In this document: positions 9,240 to 15,802 of the stretch, piece by piece
Position numbering within the stretch: the first letter of the stretch is position 1
Layout: each line of letters opens with the position of its first letter
DNA from: an uncultured Chitinophagaceae bacterium
Lineage (GTDB): Bacteria > Bacteroidota > Bacteroidia > Chitinophagales > Chitinophagaceae
Direction: 5' to 3'
DNA length: 34,140 nt
NCBI GenBank assembly: GCA_936908745.1
Contig: CAKZFX010000026.1
Location: forward strand, 1 to 34,140
Notes under the pieces: model-generated
What the model was told of the DNA's origin: nothing
Seen by the model: the letters and a program-made list of their open reading frames with translations, nothing else
Databases searched by the model: none
Position numbers and translations under genes: made by a program

Positions 9240-9746
9240 TTAAAAATTGATCTCGGCAGAGACTGTTTTCTTTTGATCATCCTGGTTAAACAATTCAACA
9301 TCTTTCAGGATTAATTTTTTTCCCTCTACTGTTATAGAGCCAGCAGAGCTTGATTTTGTTACGAATTCTTTAGCGCCGATGGCTGTGCCGGACAAAGCAA
9401 TATTCACGGTGCCGGGTTCGATGGAAGTAAAACTGGTGGATGGTTTTAACGAACCACTGGCATTTTTTTCATTGGCAAAAATGGCCTGTAATAAAGCAAA
9501 CGGATCATCTTGTTGACAAAGCACAGAGTATTGGCCGGTTGTTTTGTTGCCAAAGTATTGTGTGGATGATTTGCCTTTGAAGTTTGTTCCATCGGCGGTG
9601 AACGTACCTGTTTTGCCTTCTTCATCGTTGACAGTCAGGCCGGCGTTTTTTTCGGTGGATTCACCCGTAGTGGTTGTTTCTTTCTTATCGTTGTTGCAGG
9701 CGGCCAGCATTGCCAGCGCCAAAAAAGGAATGAGCGTCTTTTTCAT
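9240..9746 (-). CDS. Lipoprotein of unknown function (operon gene 7)
   Basis: A 168-residue protein with a clear lipoprotein signal: LAMLAAC, with the modified cysteine at residue 17. A low-complexity DKKETTTTGESTEK linker follows the cysteine. The remainder looks beta-rich, with repeated short strands (GTFTADGTNFKGK, GTVNIALSGTAIG, GSITVEGKKLILKDVEL). It resembles small beta-sandwich lipoproteins that lie on the membrane, but I do not recognise a family. It is the last gene of the seven-gene minus-strand operon, 15 bases after the preceding gene and 30 bases before the shared terminator. Confidence 0.75.
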   Translation of the reverse strand: MKKTLIPFLALAMLAACNNDKKETTTTGESTEKNAGLTVNDEEGKTGTFTADGTNFKGKSSTQYFGNKTTGQYSVLCQQDDPFALLQAIFANEKNASGSLKPSTSFTSIEPGTVNIALSGTAIGAKEFVTKSSSAGSITVEGKKLILKDVELFNQDDQKKTVSAEINF

Positions 9747-9761
9747 GTTGTATGTTTGATT

Positions 9762-10193
9762 TTATTTAATGATGATTGTCCACGAAGCAGCTCTGTCCAG
9801 CGTTGCGTTCATAATAAATTCAGTTGTTTGCTCCCCGCTGGTGAGGCCGATAGAAGCCGTGGCGGGTGCGCTGCTGCCTTCATTGATGGCTTCCACACCC
9901 AGCTGATGTGTTCCTTTGCTTAGCTTACCAAAGTTTAGTTCCAATGGCTGATTTAATAAGCCAAGCGTATCACGAACGAGTTTGCCATCTAAATACACTC
10001 TTACCGTGTCGCCGTCTTCGGCTTCATTGTCCCATATTTTAAAACCGATTTCGCCATAATTAATTTCCGAACTGCCTTGCAGGCTGAAAGCCGGTAGTTG
10101 AACGGGTTTGTCTTTTGTATTGCATTTTAGTAAGTAAACAGCAGCAATGACAATTAGTACAAGAATTATGAGCAGGACTATTCGTTTGTTCAT
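9762..10193 (-). CDS. Membrane-anchored protein with an Ig-like 'DN..DGD' domain (operon gene 6)
   Basis: A 143-residue protein with one N-terminal membrane segment (about residues 5-23, LLIILVLIVIAAVYLL) and a single C-terminal domain outside the cytoplasm. The domain begins with IGFKIWDNEAEDGDTVRVYL and continues with a GTHQLGVEAINEG strand. From memory, DN..DGD..V..Y.NG patterns occur in beta-sandwich domains attached to Bacteroidota envelope proteins. Its function is unknown. The start codon overlaps the stop of the preceding gene by 4 bases (ATGA), so the two are translationally coupled. Confidence 0.7.
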   Translation of the reverse strand: MNKRIVLLIILVLIVIAAVYLLKCNTKDKPVQLPAFSLQGSSEINYGEIGFKIWDNEAEDGDTVRVYLDGKLVRDTLGLLNQPLELNFGKLSKGTHQLGVEAINEGSSAPATASIGLTSGEQTTEFIMNATLDRAASWTIIIK

Positions 10194-10996
10194 GGCGCAA
10201 GGTTTATGTATTTATACGTTGTGGTGCCGGTTATCATTGTTCTTTTAGCATCTGGATCATACCAGCTGGTGACGGATTGCAACGGCAGGCCATTTTTATA
10301 TTGCGTTGGAATTTTAGGACCACCTGCTGTATGTTTCTGCACCATTACTTTCTGGTACGTTGTTTTGATTTTTGATACATAACGTTCGCTCCCCAATTGC
10401 TGCCAGGCCGGATTGTTTTTACTCAATGGTTTTTCATCTGCATAGCCACCGGTGAGTGAAAGCGGGTTGAGGCTGTTATCGTATTGATTGTATTGAAAAG
10501 GATCGGCGCCGTTGGTACTGAACTCTACCCTGTTTATTTTTTTTGTACTGTCATAAAAATAGCGTGTGTTGCTGCCCATGTTGCTGATGCTAAGTTTATC
10601 ATCCGACCAGCTAAAGTCAAAAACATTTACGGTGGCGGGTTTGTCGCCGGGTTGTGTTCTTGTGACGGTTATCTTTTGGATGCGTTTGTTGTCATCGTAC
10701 TTAATTTCCGTCTTTTGCGGTGATATTTTCAGGCTATACGTTTTAATATAACTGCTGACCATGCCTTGCGGGTTAAATATAAAATCAGTGATAACGTAGT
10801 GCTGTTTGCCATCCTGTTTGTAGATGATCTTTTTGATCTTTAGCTCACTGTCATACTGGTAGATCGTTTCGGAACTAAAGTCATTGCCTTTGTAGGTTAC
10901 ATTGCTGAGCCTTGTGCGGCTGCTGTTATTTTGCGCTGGCAGCAATGGGGAGAGGCCGACAAAAAGCAGCAGGAGTATTGATTTTAATCTAGTCAT
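10190..10996 (-). CDS. Secreted beta-rich protein of unknown function (operon gene 5)
   Basis: A 268-residue protein with a Sec signal peptide (about residues 1-21, LLLLFVGLSPLLPAQ). The mature part is made of short alternating strands with repeated Tyr-Asp pairs (IYQYDSELKIKKIIY, TEIKYDDNKRIQKITV, TRYFYDSTKKINRVEF). This is the style of YD-repeat-like or DUF4595-like Bacteroidota proteins, but the match is by eye only. No catalytic motif is visible. The start overlaps the preceding gene by 8 bases and the end overlaps the next by 4, so it is an internal gene of the operon. Confidence 0.72.
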   Translation of the reverse strand: MTRLKSILLLLFVGLSPLLPAQNNSSRTRLSNVTYKGNDFSSETIYQYDSELKIKKIIYKQDGKQHYVITDFIFNPQGMVSSYIKTYSLKISPQKTEIKYDDNKRIQKITVTRTQPGDKPATVNVFDFSWSDDKLSISNMGSNTRYFYDSTKKINRVEFSTNGADPFQYNQYDNSLNPLSLTGGYADEKPLSKNNPAWQQLGSERYVSKIKTTYQKVMVQKHTAGGPKIPTQYKNGLPLQSVTSWYDPDAKRTMITGTTTYKYINLAP

Positions 10997-12737
10997 TGCT
11001 TAGCTTGAAGTTTAGTTTAAAATCCACTTTGGTATCGCTGGGTGTTTCGGTGCGGGTAAAATTTCCTTCGATCACTGTTTTGCTTCCTTCTTTTTTTATA
11101 GGGACAGCCGCTTTTGCATTTTTATCCGCCATGCGCATGGTGCGGGTCAGGATAAACCATGCCGTAGTGGTAGGATAGGTGAACAGTACGCCACGCCTGT
11201 TGTATGGATTGTTGGGATCAGAAACGATAATGGCCGTTCGGTTGGCATTAGTCGTGCTTAATTCCATCATGGCGGGTTGCAGTTCGATGATCATTTTATT
11301 CTGCTCAATCTTTCCCTTGATCGGAAAGTAAAAGGCACCGGGCATTCCCTGTCTTGCGATGGCACCAAAACCGGGATCGTTTTTATTGAGGTTGGCGGGC
11401 ACCACTATCATTTTTAAACGACGATAGTATTCCTGCTGCCATTGCGATTTATCTTCCACCGCCCAGATATCATCATCAAAATCCACGTTGTTGATATTGC
11501 CTTCGAGATAACCGCTGAAGTTGGCACCTTCTTTATCAGCACCGTCTTTGCGGGCGAGCAAGGAGATTTTGCCAACATATTTATATTTATAGTACATATA
11601 GCGTTTGCCGTTGTTCTTAAACTCCATGGCATATTCACCCGTAAGTTCGCCACTGTACTCCGTGCAGAGTTTTTTGAGTACCTGGTCGCTGATATACTGT
11701 GTAAGGTCGCCGACCACGCCAGCTTTATAATCAAACGATGCAAGGTTGGACAGTTTTCCTTCGGCTGTGGCAAAGGCTTTGCCTGCCTGCTTGGCCAAAA
11801 AGTTTTCATTGTCGTCCAGTATTTTTTTCGGGGCTAAATGCGCATCATAAAACTTCGGCCATGCTTTGTCAATCGCAATGTTTTTGATGATCGAAATAAT
11901 ATTGGTGCTTTTAAAATTCATAACGGTGGAGAACAAGGCACAACCTTCTGATAAGGCAAAGAGACGACCGCAGACATCAGAGCCTTTTAGCTTATCAGGG
12001 CTGAAACGCTGCTGAATATTTTTCAGTTCTTTTGTTTGCTCATCCAATGTGCTGTTGATGGCGCCTGCTTTTTCCGGCATTCGCACATAGGGACCAAATT
12101 CAGGATATTTGGAAACAATTTTTTTTGCATGGTCAAAACCTTCTTTGATTTGTGCCAGTGCATTTTTATACTCACCGAGTTTATCCTTCGCTGTTTTTAT
12201 TTTTTGTTTGGTGGTGGCGATCTCTTCCTGCGAAAGCTGGTTGCCGGAAAATAAACTGTTGGTAAAGGTTTCAATGGCGGTCAATGTTTTCTCGGCTTCT
12301 TTTTGCGCTGCCGTTATTTCTTCGCTCTTGTCCCAATCCATTTCAACAGAAAACTCCACGCTGGCCGTTTGCAATTTGTCAGGAGAAAAAGCGGTGGCTT
12401 TATAATCACCCACGGCTTTGGGAATATATTTAATAAAGAAATTGCCGGTTTCCTTATCTGCACGGATGGATAATTTATCAATGCTGCCATCCGGCTTTTT
12501 GACTTCGATGGTCACCTGCCCCGGATCATTGTCAAGGCTGGTGCTGGTGCCTTGCAAACGGACGGCACCGTCGGTATAGGCTTTTACCGTCACCACTTCC
12601 AGCGTGATCGGGAGACCGTCTGTTTTTTCCTGCGCCTGTGCAATGCTGATGGCAAAGGCTGCTAACAAAAAGGAGAATAATTTTTTGTACCGCACTTTAT
12701 TTTTGTTTGTTGCTTTTTTCTTTGATGGTAAACCCAT
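10989..12737 (-). CDS. Large secreted protein of unknown function, with coiled coil (operon gene 4)
   Basis: A 582-residue protein from the ATG at 12737, which overlaps the preceding gene by 41 bases. A GTG at 12695, one base after the preceding stop, gives a neater signal peptide (VRYKKLFSFLLAAFAISIAQA) and may be the real start. An Ig-like beta domain follows (about residues 45-130, with GQVTIEVKKPDGSIDKL). Next are a probable coiled coil of Lys/Glu-rich helices (about 138-250) and a C-terminal beta-rich half with GKRYMYYKYKYVGKISLLAR and a late GNFTRTETPSDTKVDFKL strand. No enzyme motif was recognised. Its size and place suggest a structural or scaffold role at the cell surface or in the periplasm (inference). 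Confidence 0.75.
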   Translation of the reverse strand: MGLPSKKKATNKNKVRYKKLFSFLLAAFAISIAQAQEKTDGLPITLEVVTVKAYTDGAVRLQGTSTSLDNDPGQVTIEVKKPDGSIDKLSIRADKETGNFFIKYIPKAVGDYKATAFSPDKLQTASVEFSVEMDWDKSEEITAAQKEAEKTLTAIETFTNSLFSGNQLSQEEIATTKQKIKTAKDKLGEYKNALAQIKEGFDHAKKIVSKYPEFGPYVRMPEKAGAINSTLDEQTKELKNIQQRFSPDKLKGSDVCGRLFALSEGCALFSTVMNFKSTNIISIIKNIAIDKAWPKFYDAHLAPKKILDDNENFLAKQAGKAFATAEGKLSNLASFDYKAGVVGDLTQYISDQVLKKLCTEYSGELTGEYAMEFKNNGKRYMYYKYKYVGKISLLARKDGADKEGANFSGYLEGNINNVDFDDDIWAVEDKSQWQQEYYRRLKMIVVPANLNKNDPGFGAIARQGMPGAFYFPIKGKIEQNKMIIELQPAMMELSTTNANRTAIIVSDPNNPYNRRGVLFTYPTTTAWFILTRTMRMADKNAKAAVPIKKEGSKTVIEGNFTRTETPSDTKVDFKLNFKLSND

Positions 12738-13206
12738 TTTTCTTTACCAGCTCCATCACGGCCGGTTTTATATCAACTTCGGAAGATGGCGTGATATAAA
12801 CAATGCCGGTGCCCGGATCAATACTAACGCTGCTGACGCCGTCCATTTCCCGCAGCAGTGGTTCCATTTTTTCTTTGTTCGTTTTCCCGGTAATAGAGGT
12901 TTGAAAAACCAGTTCCGTGCTTTCCATAGCAATGGTTGCGCTGCCTGTTTCGGGGTTGCTGTTGTTGTCGTTTACCTGGGGCTTGTCGTCCGTATCTTTT
13001 TTCTTCTTGCCTTTCTTGTTTTTGCCGGTGATCATTTTTTCTATGCTGGCGGCGCCGCTGTCCACTGCGGCTCTTGTTTTTTCGGCTGCTTTCTGATCCG
13101 CTTTTTGTTTCACGGCTTCTTTGGCGTTGCCTAAGATTTTTTTTCCAAACTGCGCATGGGCGGTTTGAAAGGAAAGGAGTATCGTTAAGAAAATAATCAG
13201 TTTCAT
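12697..13206 (-). CDS. Secreted protein with a cysteine-less HMA-like domain (operon gene 3)
   Basis: A 169-residue protein with a Sec signal peptide (MKLIIFLTILLSFQTAHAQ). A lysine/alanine-rich helical stretch and a poly-Lys linker (KNKKGKKKKD) follow. The C-terminal domain of about 70 residues has the beta-alpha-beta-beta-alpha-beta order of heavy-metal-associated (HMA) domains: a strand ELVFQTSITG, a helix, DGVSSVSIDPGTGIVYI, a second helix and NGFTI. The metal-binding CxxC is absent; the loop reads GKTNKEKM. It is therefore not expected to bind copper in the usual way. It ends inside, or one base before, the next gene, depending on that gene's start. Confidence 0.75.
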   Translation of the reverse strand: MKLIIFLTILLSFQTAHAQFGKKILGNAKEAVKQKADQKAAEKTRAAVDSGAASIEKMITGKNKKGKKKKDTDDKPQVNDNNSNPETGSATIAMESTELVFQTSITGKTNKEKMEPLLREMDGVSSVSIDPGTGIVYITPSSEVDIKPAVMELVKKNGFTIKEKSNKQK

Positions 13207-13221
13207 GTTGCCTGTTTTTAG

Positions 13222-13857
13222 TTATTTAAAACCCGGTCTGAATTGTGTGCGCAGGAAACTGGTGCCGGAGGCATGCCACCATGCCCCCTTGCCAGTAGTC
13301 TTGCCGGTTGTACCTATCGCACCGCTTTCAGTATAATAAGGCCCGGCGAACACTATTTTTGAATTAGTTGTTTTTAGCTGGAAGCGGAACAGTCTTTTTC
13401 CATCGCTTGTTATTTCTTCTATCCAGTCAATTTTTTTCTGTTTGAAAAGCTGCGCAATCGTATCAGGAAGGGCAGGAGCAGGTATTGCTTTTTTAGCTAC
13501 GATGGTGTCTGACACAATCGTGTTGACAAGAATGATCTTTGTTTTCTCCACGCTGTCGGGCATTATTTTATTTAAACCGGCTACGCCGCCTTTTATTGTT
13601 GTACAAAACAGCTGACAGTTGTAATCATAGTATCTTGTCGTGACCATTTTATCCGAAATGTTCTTTTTTTCATTTGCTAACTGTTCCGCTGTTTTAAAAG
13701 AGAAGAGTTGTTTTCCCTTGTATTCATATTGGTAAAAGAGGACTGGTTCTTTTGTGCTAAGGTGGACGATGCAGGGCGGCAGGCTGTCTTGTGCTGTTGC
13801 CCGGCACCCGCAACCGGCGAATAGAATAATATAAATTATTAAGTGTCTCATTGACAT
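13222..13857 (-). CDS. Secreted protein of unknown function (operon gene 2)
   Basis: A 211-residue protein with an N-terminal signal peptide (LIIYIILFAGCGCRATAQ). Two cysteines lie near the cleavage region, but the lipobox is poor (FAGC), so lipid attachment is uncertain. The mature part has short strands with aromatic residues (VLFYQYEYKGKQLFSF) and a Gly/Thr-rich C-terminal stretch (GAIGTTGKTTGKGAWW). It has no recognised domain. It starts on the base right after the stop of the preceding gene and lies 15 bases before the next, so it is an internal gene of the operon. Confidence 0.7.
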   Translation of the reverse strand: MSMRHLIIYIILFAGCGCRATAQDSLPPCIVHLSTKEPVLFYQYEYKGKQLFSFKTAEQLANEKKNISDKMVTTRYYDYNCQLFCTTIKGGVAGLNKIMPDSVEKTKIILVNTIVSDTIVAKKAIPAPALPDTIAQLFKQKKIDWIEEITSDGKRLFRFQLKTTNSKIVFAGPYYTESGAIGTTGKTTGKGAWWHASGTSFLRTQFRPGFK

Positions 13858-15621
13858 TTATTTTATACCTGCATTGTCAACGGTATAGGTTTTATTCAGG
13901 CCATTCCATTTAAAGATTTCGATGGTGAAGTCCTTGCAGATATCATCAAAGAAGGGGATGGGAACACAAAAACCTGCTTTGAAATTGACCGCACCCGAAA
14001 GTCCTGAAACGGTGATGGCAGAATTCACAGCTGCTTTGCTGGCATTGTCAATATCAAAGTTGATTGGCATGCTTACGTTCAGCAGCGATACGTTGACCTG
14101 CACAATGGCATATGCTACAAAGGCATCCACGCCGCCTTCGCCCACCACGCTGATATTGGCTGCCGGTGTTACGGTTCCTTTCATATCGCAACTGTTGGCC
14201 GTATAGCTACCATTGGCGCTGATACCGGCGCTGCCCTGCAACCGGATCGTGGCCCGGCAGGGTACAGGCCCGATAAAAAAACGTTGGTTAAAAACGTCCT
14301 GCGTGATCTGTTTGCTGTTGCCATCAACGGCTTCGCCGAGTATGCGGAATTGCAGTTGTGTGTTTTTATCCTTCATCAGGTCCAGTTGGCCGGGAATACG
14401 GATCGGCGGCGGCAGGTTGTCCTGGTCGGGACGATAATAGGCCTGGCTGGCAGAAAAACTGGCGCCGATTATTTCCAGTTCTTTGGACACTGGCGCACTG
14501 CTGTTCACCAAATGTTCAAAGTTGTAATACTTGGCACCGATGCTGATGTCTGCGGTGAACGAAGATTTTTTATCAATGCCTTTATAGCCAAACGGGTTGG
14601 AGGAAGTGCTGGCGGTAAAACCACCGGACCGTGCATAGAAACCAAAACAGTTTTTAACCGGGTCGGTTACTTCAAAATTGAAACTGTTGATCGTGTTGCT
14701 TTTGTTGACCGGGATATTGATCGGCGGCACGAGTGTATTGTCCAGCACAATATCATTTTGCGAAGACATTATCAGTTGTTTGCCTTTGGTATCTGTAAAA
14801 CGAAAGGTTACATAGTAGTAGTCATGGTTGCGACCGGGCGTTGGGATCTTATTGCCTGTGTTTTTGAACGTAACAGGATAGGAGTAGAGCCAGTAGTTGC
14901 CTGTTTGCGGTGGCGTAAAGGTTTCTCCGGAGATGGTCAGTTGCGAACTCCAGCCTCTTGTGATGGACGGGCTTTTGATATTGACCGGCACGCTGAATAG
15001 CGGTGAACCCTTTTTATCGGCATTGCGGTAAATATCCATTGTGCAGCTTCCTATTTGTGTCATCGTTTCGGGCATTACCGAAAGTGTCAGCGGCACGGAA
15101 AGCATTGTGGCATCATTCGGCAATCGTTCCAATATCACAGCGCTGGACAGCATACCCGGAAATTCATTGCTACGGTTGACCGTGCCGGTGTACGCATAAA
15201 TATAGCCGCCAAAATTGAGTTTGTTGGCATTGAGCAGTGCATTGGGGCTGCTATTTCTTGGGAGCGTATAGCTGAGTCCTTCAAATGTATTCCGCTGGCG
15301 CAATGAATGGCCTCGTTCCGTAAGTGCTTTTTCCACTTCATTGAGCTGGTCAAGGATCTGTTTACCTGTAGCTCTTTTTCGTTTGCCGGCCGGGTCCACC
15401 CATACATACACGCTGTCGGGTTTGTAGCCACGGCTGCGGGCTTCGGGGCCGTCGGCAAAGGGCACAAACGCAATGGCCGCCCGGCGAAAGCCCGGTGCAT
15501 CCAGCAGGTTATTGTTGTTGATGGAAAGCGGGAGTGTTTTGGTAATGCCTCCACGTTGCCCGAAAGACAGTTGGGAAGCAAACAGTACGGCGATTAAAAA
15601 CCATTTTTTCATCTCAGGCAT
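13858..15621 (-). CDS. Large secreted protein of unknown function (operon gene 1)
   Basis: A 587-residue protein with a Sec signal peptide. The start at residue 4 (15612, MKKWFLIAVLFASQLSFGQ) gives the usual signal form and fits the promoter spacing better than 15621. The mature part is beta-rich and contains FVPFADGPEARSRGYKPDSV early, a VYVWVDPAGKRKR strand, and a C-terminal third with repeated Val/Asn/Ala-rich strands. Four to six cysteines near the C-terminus may form disulphides (CRATIRL, NSCDMKG, FCVPIPFFDDICKDF). No catalytic motif was recognised. It is the first gene of the operon, so its leader carries the promoter and possible operator described at 15632-15707. Confidence 0.75.
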   Translation of the reverse strand: MPEMKKWFLIAVLFASQLSFGQRGGITKTLPLSINNNNLLDAPGFRRAAIAFVPFADGPEARSRGYKPDSVYVWVDPAGKRKRATGKQILDQLNEVEKALTERGHSLRQRNTFEGLSYTLPRNSSPNALLNANKLNFGGYIYAYTGTVNRSNEFPGMLSSAVILERLPNDATMLSVPLTLSVMPETMTQIGSCTMDIYRNADKKGSPLFSVPVNIKSPSITRGWSSQLTISGETFTPPQTGNYWLYSYPVTFKNTGNKIPTPGRNHDYYYVTFRFTDTKGKQLIMSSQNDIVLDNTLVPPINIPVNKSNTINSFNFEVTDPVKNCFGFYARSGGFTASTSSNPFGYKGIDKKSSFTADISIGAKYYNFEHLVNSSAPVSKELEIIGASFSASQAYYRPDQDNLPPPIRIPGQLDLMKDKNTQLQFRILGEAVDGNSKQITQDVFNQRFFIGPVPCRATIRLQGSAGISANGSYTANSCDMKGTVTPAANISVVGEGGVDAFVAYAIVQVNVSLLNVSMPINFDIDNASKAAVNSAITVSGLSGAVNFKAGFCVPIPFFDDICKDFTIEIFKWNGLNKTYTVDNAGIK

Positions 15622-15631
15622 TTTAGCTGTA

Positions 15632-15639
15632 CAAACGTA
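15632..15639 (-). promoter_or_regulatory. Putative -7 element of the seven-gene operon
   Basis: On the minus strand TACGTTTG matches the Bacteroidota TAnnTTTG consensus exactly. It is 20 bases before the ATG at 15612 and 11 bases before the one at 15621. No good -33 TTTG lies at the expected distance. A weak -33 element beside the upstream direct repeat at 15670-15707 would suit an activator-dependent promoter. Confidence 0.5.
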
Positions 15640-15669
15640 TTTAGCTAATAACTGCCTGCCATGGCAAAC

Positions 15670-15707
15670 CGATGAAGGGCGGGGTGAAATCGGTGAAGGG
15701 AGGGGTA
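15670..15707. promoter_or_regulatory. 21-bp-period direct repeat upstream of the operon (candidate operator)
   Basis: Two 17-base copies, CGATGAAGGGCGGGGTG and CGGTGAAGGGAGGGGTA, differ at three positions and start exactly 21 bases apart, so they face the same side of the helix. They lie 49 to 86 bases upstream of the first operon gene and also upstream of the divergent AIPR gene. Paired direct repeats two helical turns apart are the typical site form for LytTR regulators. A LytTR regulator is encoded at 20077-20787, but the link is inference. Confidence 0.45.
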
Positions 15708-15802
15708 GGTGTTTTTACGGATAGCTGTAAATGGATTTCTTTTTAGTATTGCAAGATTGAGGGGTGATGAATGCATTTTCCTATTATGAAAGAAAAGTTT
15801 AA

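Noticed and set aside
12697..13206. Copper chaperone function for the HMA-like protein
   Set aside because: The CxxC metal site is missing, so a metallochaperone name would be misleading.
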